Part shown: one piece after another, positions 9,724 through 19,992 of the stretch
How the letters are laid out: the number at the start of each line of letters is the position of its first letter
Numbering within the stretch: position 1 is the stretch's first letter
Source: Symsagittifera roscoffensis
Lineage: Eukaryota; Xenacoelomorpha; Acoela; Convolutidae
Assembly (NCBI RefSeq): GCF_963678635.1
Contig: NC_087062.1
Location: 4,702,193-4,766,192 of the forward strand
Reading direction: 5' to 3'
Length of the DNA stretch: 64,000 nucleotides
Made by a program: the position numbers and the translations under genes
The notes under the pieces: model-generated
Databases searched by the model: none
Seen by the model: only the letters and a program-made list of their open reading frames with translations
Told to the model about the DNA's origin: nothing

Positions 9724-10540
9724 GCAGGAAGCTCAGTATCAGATTCTTGAGTCTTGAACGGGGAAAGGAAGGAGGCATCATTGTGAACTCGGATGAAATC
9801 CGAGGTCCCGGAAATTTTTTTTTGTGAACCAAGATATTGTTATTAATATGCTATACCTATTACAAAAATCAAAATGCTGCATGACAATTTTCTGATTGGA
9901 TAAGACAAAAAATTTTTAAATCATTAGCTTGCAAAGCGGAAATTTAGGGTGCAGATGTATGCAGATTTTGTTTGCTGTTCAGCGATAATGTGACAATTTT
10001 GCATGGTTGTGATTTTTGGGGTGTAGATAAAGTTAAATCTGCTGCAAACTTCTGTAAATGACCAGTGGCACTGTATCTTAAATAATACTCAACATTCTGG
10101 GGGCTCACTGGCAGACGACGACACGCGATGATTACGTCGATCTTGAGTCCGGGGAGTATGTGCCAGTCGGTCATATTTGGAAGTTTGACCTTGAGCAACG
10201 CAAAAGACATGATTTTGGGGTAAAATGGATTTTTTCAAAAATTCGAATTGAGCATGTCATGCTCAAGTTTCTTGCGACAACTGAAAATATCAGAAAATAA
10301 GATCAGAAGAACCGAACTACAATCGAGAGGAAAGTAGTCGAAAAAACAGCGGGAAATTGCTATTCGCAAATTCCAGATATAAGATTGTGCGAGAGTAGAG
10401 CTGTCTCATTCTTAAGAGAAGACAGAGTGATCGTGAGTGGAGAAGGAAGCGAATCAGTATTGGTCCAGAGTGAACCTCCGGTGGAAAGGTGGACAACCGA
10501 AGTCTCCCAATGGTCCAGCCCCAAAACTCATTTCTCAAGC
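9724..10540. other. AT-rich transition with weak minus-strand coding texture
   Basis: After about 9800 the DNA is AT-rich. The minus strand of 9944-10210 stays open and reads plausibly in part (KLPNMTDWHILPGLKID, ACRRLPVSPQNVEYYLR); it may be a transposon fragment. On the + strand, 10430-10550 has a short coherent reading (GEGSESVLVQSEPPVERW) ending at a TGA just before the LTR-like region. Neither is identifiable. Confidence 0.25.
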
Positions 10541-10559
10541 TGAAACTCTTTTCATTTAA

Positions 10560-10945
10560 AACTCCTCGAGTCAAACTTGATAACCAATTGTTCTAGAGTT
10601 ACTTGTTAATTTAGTTACTCAATTCTAGAGAGTGTGCCGGTATGTGAGTATCCAATTTAAATTTCTTGAGTGTGTTTCATTTTGTTATGTTGAGGTAAGG
10701 AGAGTTTTAGGTTGATCCATCTGAAATGGATCAAAGGTCCACTGTCTAATAAAAAGAATCTATACGGATTGTTCCGACCCTGTTTTTAACTGCGTTCGCG
10801 TGTTTTAGGTATTTTGAGACCTAAGTATGGGGACGTTCTTATTTTCTAGAGTTGGTGGGGGGTATTTTGGTAGTGGCCTTTAAGCTGTAACAAAGGTTGT
10901 AGTCTCATGTCGCAAGTGAACCGAATTGGCGCCGACCGTTCGAGG
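10560..10945 (+). repeat. LTR-like fragment with hairpin, poly(A) signal and PBS-like site
   Basis: A perfect 9-bp inverted repeat (TTGATCCAT / ATGGATCAA, 5-nt loop, about 10711-10733) lies just ahead of AATAAA at 10748-10753, the usual arrangement of an R region. TGGCGCCGACC at 10927-10937 resembles a retroelement primer-binding site, which begins TGG and pairs with a tRNA 3' end. If this is a 5' LTR, its internal region is missing, because a minus-strand LINE relic begins at about 11060. It may equally be an orphan LTR. I did not find its partner copy. Confidence 0.35.
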
Positions 10946-11057
10946 TAGAAAACCACAAGAGATAGTGTCCCTGACTCCTGAGCCAATGGTTATAGGGCCT
11001 ATTTTTCTTTAACCTCATATGTGACTTAAGTAGGCGACTGTTACATGGCTTCTTTTT

Positions 11058-11733
11058 GCTGGTCTACCCTCCATGCCTGAAAATTCTCTGATTTTGATCA
11101 GATTTTTTCAAAAGACCGTCAGGAACACCTTTGTTCCATTTGTCCAACCTCTGCTGCAGACAGTTGACGTGGTCGGGCTTTTCGATATCTTTGATGGTTT
11201 CTGTCGATGCACAGGAAGCAGAGAGAAAGCAAAGAAAAGATGTAGCACCTGCAGAGTTGTTAATAATTATTTCAAGCAAACGAAACATTTCTGCAACAAA
11301 AGCTTTACCCGCATTACCGTTTTTCCATTCAAAGTTTTTAACTCCTCTGTGTTTGTAGGGATATAGTCGGGCAAAGATCTGTAGTTTCATACAATTGGAT
11401 CATCAAGCTGCATACTCTCCATCGCCTGAGTAGGTCCGGGGATGAATACGTGTCGTCGTCAATCATCATGCCGTCCATCTGTTGTGTGATCCCAGAGGAG
11501 CGTGAGCGGCAGATCTGACAGATGAATGGCTCATCAGCTGGTAGAATTTTCACAGCTGATTGGCTCGTGCCCGCGCAGCTGAAGTGATACCATTTACAGC
11601 ATTCTTCACACAGAACTCCGCGACTGATGACTGTTTTCCCGAATCTACTTGTTTCTTTTCCATATGGAGCGGGGTCGTCTTCGCCTCCGATCTGTTCGCT
11701 CGCAAAACGTGCTCTGCGGTGCCTCGTGATCAT
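11058..11733 (-). pseudogene. LINE ORF relic with decayed PHD finger and pre-RT segment
   Basis: Two overlapping minus-strand frames make up this relic. The first (11733 to 11338) contains a PHD-type zinc finger: C42xxC45, H50xxC53 and C72xxC75, with the typical KWYHFSCAG between; the first Cys pair expected in this fold is replaced by Tyr and Glu (PYGKE, residues 23-27). The second (11390 to 11064) reads KAFVAEMFRLL, then CLQQRLDKWNKG and GLLKKSDQNQRI, matching the conserved helical segment that precedes the reverse transcriptase in invertebrate LINE polyproteins. The RT itself would lie at lower coordinates and is absent. PHD fingers are known in some non-LTR retrotransposon proteins. The element is dead: frameshifted and truncated. 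Confidence 0.6.
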
Positions 11734-12197
11734 TACACCTATTTAATAAGTTTATCACAACTGGTCGAATGGCACACTTCCATGATGTTGTAGTATAATG
11801 CATCTGCAACATGTGTTTGTCGAAACAACTTTGCTGCTTTGGGTATGCTAGTTCTTATTAAATGCCGGCAATTGCAGTGCTGAAAGCGTTCTCCTCAAAA
11901 TGGACATCGTTCGAGACAAGTCTTTGAGTTTTTTGCAGGTGTTTTTTTTCGAGTTTAGGGCGTTCTTCATTTTCTGTCTCCCTGTCTGAGTAAACTCCTT
12001 TTTCTAAATTAATTTTACTCAATAAAAATTATAAGAAATTTTTGGGAAAGAAAAACATGTTTTGGGAGTTCCGTTGTTCTGGATAGTTCGCTATGTTTCG
12101 ATGTTCAAGTTTCTGAAGGTAGACTTTTCACTGTAAAGGTAGACGGCGCTAAAAATAAGACTTACTCCTTTTTCGCTAAACCGTTTTCTAGTTGGGC
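11734..12197. other. Upstream region of VAP
   Basis: No gene is seen. There is no convincing TATA box. The stretch 12160-12191 is pyrimidine-rich and ends TTTTCTAG (12184-12191), a good splice-acceptor sequence six bases before the VAP ATG. This implies either a 5' UTR intron, with its first exon further upstream, or trans-splicing. Confidence 0.45.
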
Positions 12198-15100
12198 ATG
12201 GCTACTCTGTTGCGTGTCGACCCACCAAATGAACTTGTTTTTAATGGACCCTTTACCGAAGTTACTGAAAAAGCTATTCACCTCTTCAATGTGTCGGAAA
12301 AGGATGTATGCTTCAAAGTAAAAACAACAGCACCTAGAAAGTACTGCGTTAGACCCAATAATGGAATTATAGAAGTTGGCAAACAGCAGGATGTCCTGGG
12401 TTAGTGCATTTTCTAATCGAAGAAATAGTGAAAATGTAATGGGGAAACAACCAAAAATTTAGTAAACCAACTGTAGAATACATTTAAAGTCAAACAATTT
12501 AGCTAGTGCATTCAATTTTTTACATTTATTTTCAAGATTTTTTTATTGTGTGAAAATTTCAAATGATATGGAATTCTTGCATGATTTATTTGTTTGTGGA
12601 TTTACCTAACGGATTTTGTTTGAAATTTTCGTAGTGTTTTTTTTTCAGTGCTCCTTCAGCCATTTGAGTATGACCCACAGGATAAAAATAGACACAAATT
12701 CATGGTCCAATGCATGGAGCTAACACCAGAAGAAAAGGCGTCTTACGAAAACAACACAGAAGCACTAGTGAGTCGAAAAGTTGCTTTTTTGTGACGTATA
12801 TTAAAGTAAATATTATCGCTTTTTCTGTAATTAGTTCAAAGAAATTGAAAGAAACAGCCCCGACCGAATTCTGGACACAAAGTTAAGATGTTCTTTCGCC
12901 GTCCCCCCTCAAAATGGGTCTGGCACTGAAAAAAGCAGTGGAGGTGCAGCAAATCTTCCCGAATTGCAGCGACTGGAAACCGAAGTGTCGCAGCTGAGGC
13001 AAGAGTTATCAAAAAGCAAGGTATGTCTTAATTAATTGGTTTCAAAGTATAATTTACGGTGTAGGGACAAAGAAACAGGTTTCGAAAATCAAGCCGCGAA
13101 CTGTTTCGTTTTGCAAACCGAAAATTTTCGTATGAAATCAAAATATTCGCCGGTCTATCGTTTTTCTGAATATGTTGGGAGAAGACCTGTGGTATGCATA
13201 AACGTGAGTTTCAGGGCTTTGTTTCCGCAGCACAGAGTTTTATTGGGATTTAAGCGAATATAAAGATGCTTATTGTTCCGACCATTGAAAATGGGGAGGA
13301 ACTTTGTGTTCGGAAGTTTTAGTTTTTGTTTTCCACTCAAACTCAGGTACCACAAATAATCATCGGAGAGAGTTGAGTGATATAACATAATAAAGCCTTT
13401 TTAGTCGTGATTCGAACAACATTAAAAAGTTGCGAAAAATTTCTCCAGTGATGATAAAAAACCGCTTTGAGATTTTTGATTTTTCGTCTTAATTCGGGTG
13501 AATAAATAAGCTTGCAATTTATTTTTTTTTCAGTATTTTAACTTTAAAAAAACTGCAAAAATAATTTGCTTTGTTTCTTTTTAGTCAGTTTTACAGAAAT
13601 TGTTTTCCATTTTGCGTATTTTACTAAGACTGTCGAAAATGTCTAAGCTCTAGTTTTTCGTTAAGATTATTTTATCACACCACGCCGAAAAAACGACCCT
13701 TATTTTAATTTGGAAAAATGTATCGCACAGTAACCGGCTGTCCTTCTTTAGATTGTGTTGTTTTTTTGTTCCTTTTTTGTGGATCAAATTCGATTACTTT
13801 AGTTCCGACCATTGAAAATGGGGAGAAACTTTATTCCGGTGATTTAGTTTTTTTTCTTTGTTTTCCAAGCAAAATTAGGTACCACAAATTATTGTCGTAA
13901 TTCGAAAGTCGAGATTTTTTTTTCAAGAAAGTCAGTGGTTTTTTATGTTTAATTGCGTTCATTATTCCGTTCCAATCTTTGATTGGCTATGTTTTCAAAT
14001 ATCAAGTACACAAATCTGAGATGAAGGGTTCAATCAAAAGCACAATTTATGGGGATCTCCCTTTCTTATGCGGATATTCCCGGTTGATAGTCCATTGAAA
14101 CTAATATGATGCATAGATTTTCCCTGTGTTATCTGGTTTACTCTGTGTTTTTGTTTAAAAAAGCTGATATTTCTTCGGAAACTTCCTTTAAAGGTTTTTA
14201 CCGTTTTAGAAATTCCGTCACTATTCTCGGAAACTACTAGCTAAATCTGATATTAAGGGTTCAATCTCAAAAATTAGGTTGGTGAAATCTGAAAATCAGG
14301 GCGTGGAAAGCAGAGGCTATTCCCATGCTTTATTAGAGAAAAGCTTATGGATTTAGGAAAAGTCAGTTTTTTTAGTTTTAAATCGATTTTTAGCTTCTTT
14401 TTCACATTTTTTTTAGAAACTACCCAGCCACTTCTGAGATAAGATTTCAATTGTAAGAGCGAATAGCAGTTTTCTCGTTTAAATAAGCGGTTAAGGGGTT
14501 TAACGTGCACGTGTTACATTAAATTTTAAAAGTTACGCAATTTCGTATCTGTACAAAATATGATTAAAAATATTAGAACAGGTAGATTCAGCATTAGCTG
14601 GGCCACTAGTTTATTTCCAAGTGACCATGGCGCAAATGCGAGGACATGAGACTCCTTATCAAAATGTCGGATAATCAAATCCGGAGCATTTAAATAGTTT
14701 TTTTTGGTCGAATTTTTGCTACTGAACAATGGCAATTTGATAGAATTTGTAGGTACTTTTTTGCTAGCTTGTACTATCAAAATTACAAGCGAAGGTGGAG
14801 TAGATGTGAGAGCATGATGCCCCTAATCTCAAGAAGTTTTTTTCAAGGTCTATTTTTAATCGTTTTCTTATTTCAGTTTGTTTTTCCCGTTTAGAGCTTT
14901 GTTTTGCATTTTCCTCGCTTGTGTTTGCGAAGTGCAGCTTCGCCTCTCTGTTATGCTTATTTTTAGTTTTACACGAGTTAAATTAGTTTTTGTAGATTTT
15001 TAATGCCCTTTTGGTAATAAAAAACTCAAAAAAAAATCCGAAAAAATTGATTTTTTTTATTTTCTAGTCCTATATCTTCTTAACCTGTTGTACAGATTGG

Positions 15101-18100
15101 TTATATTACATTGACTGCCGAATATGCCAAAATGATAGTTTTATGTCAGATCCTTTTGTCACACTGCACAGAAAAAGCTGCACTACTTTGAAAAAAAAAC
15201 TTTGTGTTTGGTAGAATTGCAAAGACTATGGTCAGAAAATTCTGTGCTACTCACAATATCGAATTGCAAAAATTTAAAGAGCGCTACTAAGAGTGCGAAA
15301 GAATTTAGTTTCGGAAGCGGATTTTGTGTAATATGTTTATTAAATTTTTATGTTTTTAAGCAGCACGTTCATAAGGAAGTTTGATGTTTTATTTTCGTTT
15401 TTTGTGGCTCTTTTCGACTCCCCCATCTTTCAATTTTGAAAAACTACTTCAGCATTGTCATAATGCAATGAAACGTGAGATGGTGAACAAAGTATTTGTT
15501 CTTCATACTTCACAATGTTACATTTCGCGTTTAGCCATAATAACACGTAAAACAACTATAAAACTAGACATTTTGAAAGGCGAGGAGGGGGAGTGGAAAA
15601 GAGTTCTTTTTTGTTTCTGACCGTTAATCTAGGCGTAAAATTTCTCGTGCCGTCTATTCAACTTTTTTGCTGTTTCGATTATTCAAGTCACGCCCAGAGA
15701 ATTTTAGATTTGTATGAAGTATCAAAAAAGTTCCGAAGCTTAGGTGATTGCAATTTAAATGACCTTTTAAGAGTCGATAAACGTAGTTCAGAAATTTGCA
15801 TAGGTCTTGCCTCAATTCAAAGTCATCTGCTAAAATTTAGGTAAATTGAGCTCTCCAAAAGCAGAATTGGGTAAAAAAAACATGACCGACTTCTTATTTT
15901 AAAAGTGAATTTTAGTTTTTAGATTTTCCTGCGCAATGAAAACTTCACCGATCTGTCCAGTTTTCTCAAACTGGATTCATTTTATGAAAATTGTTTTTGA
16001 ATTTCAAAAAGCTTCAAGGCTAAATATTTTTTTGCTTAGAAATTTGAAGGTTGAAATTTGTTTTTCAAGACACTAGACAGTTTTTTTTGTTTCCTTGCGT
16101 TCATTGACTCTTTTCCTACCGTCTGTTGGCTTTGTTTTTTTGGTTTCATTCCAGAATGGAGGTTTTTTTTTATTTTTCATTTATACCGTACTCGCTGTTG
16201 ATTTCTAGTCCTTGCTTTAGGTTGAAGTCTTTTTGTTCATTCATATTGTACTCGATCGTGAATTGAAAAGAATTTTAGTGTCAAGAAAACCCGTTTGCAA
16301 TTTTTGACGTTGTAGTTTCGATCAAAAAAGCGATCAAGCATACTCATTATAGTAGGATACGCCGGGAAATTTTTCGTCAAAACCTTAAAAATTCGATTTT
16401 CTGCAGTTAAGTAGTTCTCGATGTTTTTTTACGCGCCAAAAAAAATTAGTATTCAAAAAAATTGCTATTCAAAAAATTTACTCAGTTTTTCTAGTTTTTT
16501 AGGAACGCAGTTGCCGAACATGCCTTTTTTATTATGCTTATCGAATATGTCTAAGTTCCAGACTTTCGTTCAGATCCTTTCATCACACCGCGCACAAAAA
16601 ATTTGAAAAAATTGTAGGTTTTTAAAAGATGTTCGGAGCATTGTGTTCAGCATGCACAGCAACCGGCTGTCCTTATTGAGTTTTGGTCCTTGCTGTTGTC
16701 GAAAAATCACGGGCGATTTTACATATTTATGTGGTTCTATAACAATACTGTTTGATTATTGTTTTGCAAAATGCAGTGATTTTGATTTGTCTTGCCATGA
16801 GATTATATTTTCGCTTGTTAGGACGATTATTGATTTCGTTTACAGTGGGCATTGGCCGATTAGCATGTGTCGATTAGCATTCACATGTGAAAGAGTATGC
16901 TTTGACGACGTGTGCTTTTACGTTTTTTGCTCCGACCATTGAAAATTGGGAGGAACTTAGTATTCGTTTATGTTTTAGTTTTTTAATGCTTTTTGTTTTC
17001 CACGCAAAATCAGGTAACGCAAATAATGGTCGGACTGGGTTGAGCGATATATCATTCTAAAGCCCTTTCTGTCGTGATTGGAACCACATTTTAAAAAAAT
17101 GGTTCTATGTCATATTAAAGCGATATATCATTTTAAAGCCCTTTCTGTCGTGATTGAAACCACATTCAAAAAATTTCAAAAAGTTTTCTCATTGTGACAA
17201 AAACCGGTTTGAAATTTTTGCTCTTTTTCTTATTTCGAGCGAATAAAGCAAACGAGCAGGCTTACGAGCTACATTATGCCTAAAGTATGACCTTAAAACT
17301 TATTTTTAAGCAAGTAGAATTAGTTTTTGAGTTTTTTAGTTTCATTTTCTACATTGTCTAATTTGATTGTCTAATTTGCCTAAATTATATTTTAACGTCA
17401 GATCCTTTTGTCACACCAATCAGAAAAAACTGCACTAATTCGAAAAAAAAAACGTTCTAAACCGTAGTTTTCTATGGTCTGAACGTTCTATGGTCGGAAG
17501 ACTATGGTCGAAACATTCTACAGTAACCGGTTATCCTTGTTTTTACTGAAATATGTTATTTTGATCAGCATGCATGTGAGATTTTTTTTGATAACGCGAA
17601 ATTGAAATTTCATCTTCCCTAACAAATCCAGTGTGTTTTTTGTGATAATGCGAAAGTGAAATTTCATCTTCCCTAACAAATCAAGTGGTTACCAAGATTA
17701 AGTGAAAATTTAGGTCAATTTGTTGTTGGGTCTAAATCAACATCCAGTTGAAGCAGTTATTGCATGCTAATAGAGAAACATGCTAATCGCTACGCCCCGG
17801 TTTATAGCTTTATGTGATTTGTTTATCAACGTTTATAAAGATCGAAAATGAAAACATGCGATGCACAGTAAGATGTAAAAAAGAGTCAATTATCGGCCAA
17901 AACATGCTAAAATTACGAGAAGAAAACAAAAAAAGTCAGCGAGTGAACTTTTCCAACACTGAATCAGCACTTGGCTCAGATCTTGTCCCAATCACATTAC
18001 ACCTCACCTGTGACATCGAAAATTTAAAAGCAAAGAAAAGCACCTCTTTGAATTTCAGGAAAGCAGACTGGTTGAAATTCCTTGAGCAAACAGAAGAATT

Positions 18101-19992
18101 GTTTCGAAAAGCGCAATTCTCGGGCATTGTTCTTAAGGATGAAAAATGTTAGAGGTATCAGCAACAAAGCCACGTCACAGAATATCCTACAGGGTCGCAT
18201 ACCTGAAATAACCCCTAACATCCGTGGAGAGGTGCTAGCAATAATGCATAAAAGAGACAACTTGAAAAAATAACACCCAGGTCAACCCAACATCACAGCC
18301 CTCAATCACAAAATGAATAATATAATGCAAGACGATAAGTGCTAAAAATTTGATCTCAGTCCAAAAAAATTTTGACTATAGAGTGTAGTCAAGCAAGTCA
18401 TTGCTGACCATTAATTCAAATCACTTTCCGGACAAACTCCATCAACGACATCTAACAAACCAACTGTTTTTAATGAGGGCCCATCAATCTATGATGCCAT
18501 AGTGTACGCCAAGCGCTTCAACAAACAATACATCCCCATCTAGATTAACCTGAAAAAGAAAAACTATATATATTATGCGTAAAATAAGAAAACTCTCCTT
18601 CGAAGCTACCAACTTCACGGCTGAAACTACAATTAAAAAAGTAAGGCCCTGGGTTGTGATAAGATTGCATCGATGCATCTTTACAACCATGTACTGCTCT
18701 GAATAACATAAATCAACAACATTGTTATCAAATCACTAGACAACACCTCAATCCCACATATCTGGAAGACAGGTCGACTTATCCCACTACAAAAACTTGG
18801 TAAAAATACTCAAATATCCTAAGCATTTAGGCCCAATGCCTTGCTTTCTTCCGTGGCGAAACTAGTAGAAAGACTACTCCTATCCGAACTGAAATAATGC
18901 ATTGAACTGGCTAACCATCAGCATGGCTTCAGAAAAGCACGGTCGACAGTAACGGCCTTTAATTGCATGATCTAAAAATTGCATGAACTGAGGGCCTTAC
19001 ATAGAACGCTACTTGTCGCTTTAGACTGTACACCGGAAAGATACGGTTAACCACCGAGATTTTCCTAATGAAAAGTTTCTACCACCCTCACTAATAACAC
19101 AAAACAATGGTTGCTCTCATCTTTACAAGGCAGCTTCACTTCATCGAGTTTAGAAAGCAAGCATCAAGTTAGCATAAAGTCAAACAAGGAGTCCCTCAAG
19201 GTGGTGTTCTCTCACCGGATCTCTTCAAATTGTATATGTGTTCCATCCCACAACCTAATGACAACATTAAAATAGTCACCTATACAGATGACATTACTCT
19301 TCTCTTATATCCCCATGAACGCACAAATTGAAATACTGCAAACTTGGCTCATAGATCGACATCATAATCCTTTTCTAATAGTTAAATCTATGGACACCTT
19401 ATTTAGCGTATGTTCTGCCGAAGTGAATTTTGAAACTAAGGTTGATATTGGAGATAATCGCTCAAAAACATCCTAAAATTTTGGGTTTTCAATTTGACAA
19501 CATGCTTAAATTCGGATTCCTATGAATCGCGAGTTTTGCCAACAGGAAGGCAAAGTCTATTATCGAACAGGAACGTGTAAAGGTCATGAAAAATGTAATC
19601 GACTTCTAATTCAAGAGAAAGGCCAATGAGGAAAAGGCTAAGATTTCTGGCGTAAGTTCGAGGTGCGTATCACGTGTTTTCCTCAATATTTTGATCGAGT
19701 TGGTTTTTCATTAGCGTTTAGTTCCATTGTTTCTGCTCTTTGCTTTTGCTTAACATTGTTTGCAATACAGCTATATAACTATGATTTGTTGTTTTAGGAG
19801 GAAAATGCACGACTGAGTCAAACCAATGCGTCGCTCCAATCTCAAATTAGTCAAAAACCAGAGCTGGGATCCAGTTCCAATGGCCAGAAGTCCAAAAGCC
19901 CCCTGGCTACCATCTTGCTCATATTCATCGCCCTCTGCTTCGGAGCAGCGATAGGAATATGGACGGCGCCTATCGTGGCTGGAGATCTGTGA
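12198..19992 (+). CDS. VAP: VAMP-associated protein (VAP), ER membrane tether; 4 exons
   Basis: Exons 12198-12399, 12649-12767, 12835-13020 and 19798-19992 join in frame, all with GT-AG introns, to give 233 residues (human VAPA/VAPB are about 245). VAPs sit in the ER membrane as tail-anchored proteins. Their N-terminal MSP domain binds FFAT motifs on lipid-transfer proteins, tethering the ER to other organelles. The MSP domain is residues 5-122: [12 protein letters not shown] (43-54) includes Pro53, equivalent to the ALS8 proline of VAPB; HKFMV (83-87) holds the FFAT-binding Lys84 and Met86. A coiled coil (about 147-185, [15 protein letters not shown]) follows, then a Ser/Lys linker and a single C-terminal transmembrane helix (about 204-224) with a GAAIG dimer motif. 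The start is the only ATG in frame ahead of the conserved first strand. AATAAA at 20430-20435 or 20685-20690 could end the mRNA. An extra small exon inside the long third intron cannot be excluded, although exons 3 and 4 already join cleanly in phase 0. Confidence 0.93.
13274..13755 (+). repeat. Dispersed repeat family R1, copy 1
   Basis: Starts GTTCCGACCATTGAAAATGG, carries CAGGTACCACAAATAATCAT and a GTGATTCGAAC segment, then after an A/T-rich spacer CACACCACGC and ACCGGCTGTCCTT near its end (13733). A partial second start follows at 13801-13880. No ORF, terminal inverted repeats or poly(A) tail are evident. Confidence 0.65.
15060..15265 (+). repeat. Dispersed repeat family R1, partial copy (right half)
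   Basis: Shares the right-half landmarks of the family: a GACTGCCGAATATG stretch, CAGATCCTTTTGTCACAC at about 15148-15165, and ATTCTGTGCTAC. The left half is absent. Confidence 0.5.
15715..16160 (+). repeat. Dispersed repeat family R2, copy in VAP intron
   Basis: Landmarks shared with 21945-22415: GAGTCGATAAACGTAGTTCAG, CAGTTTTCTCAAACTGG, and a GTTCATTGACTCTTTTCC...GTCTGTTGGC right end. A fragment of the right end also occurs at 13945-13985. Non-coding. Confidence 0.5.
16540..17550 (+). repeat. Dispersed repeat family R1, right half followed by a full copy
   Basis: A right half (CATCACACCGCGCAC around 16578; CAACCGGCTGTCCTT near 16667) is followed by a full unit beginning GCTCCGACCATTGAAAAT at 16929 and ending TAACCGGTTATCCTTG near 17526-17541. 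Within the unit a 75-bp segment is itself duplicated. The arrangement implies nested or tandem insertions. Confidence 0.6.
17814..19530 (+). mobile_element. Jockey-like LINE relic (RT region), in VAP intron 3, sense orientation
   Basis: A non-LTR retrotransposon broken by many frameshifts and stops. In order on the + strand: [17 protein letters not shown] (about 18056-18106), [14 protein letters not shown] with MHKRDNL (about 18195-18265), a linker with [11 protein letters not shown] and [24 protein letters not shown], then reverse-transcriptase blocks [14 protein letters not shown] (18919-18960), [16 protein letters not shown] (about 19191-19238) and the catalytic YTDD (19281-19292), and finally [16 protein letters not shown] near 19470-19515. 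This order matches Jockey-type RTs of invertebrates. No endonuclease domain is visible, so it is probably 5'-truncated, as is typical for LINEs. No poly(A) tail or target duplication is identified; the 3' edge is approximate. Confidence 0.8.

Larger units (their letters stand above)
13021..17800. other. VAP intron 3, 5' part: dispersed repeats only
   Basis: This intron starts GTATGT and ends TTTTAG at 19797. Its first 4.8 kb contains no coding sequence. It is largely built of copies of two unnamed interspersed families (listed separately), plus short tandem duplications: about 56 bp x 2 at 17590-17690 (AAATTTCATCTTCCCTAACA in each copy) and about 75 bp x 2 at 17045-17165 (AAGCCCTTTCTGTCGTGATT in each). 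T-rich runs are frequent. Confidence 0.7.

Noticed and set aside
10927-10945. PBS proof of a complete LTR element starting here
   Set aside because: Downstream sequence is an unrelated minus-strand LINE relic; only a fragment can be supported.
17814-18152. Possible extra VAP coiled-coil exon (Lys/Glu-rich reading) in intron 3
   Set aside because: The reading matches the LINE linker that continues into its RT, and exons 3 and 4 of VAP already join in phase.
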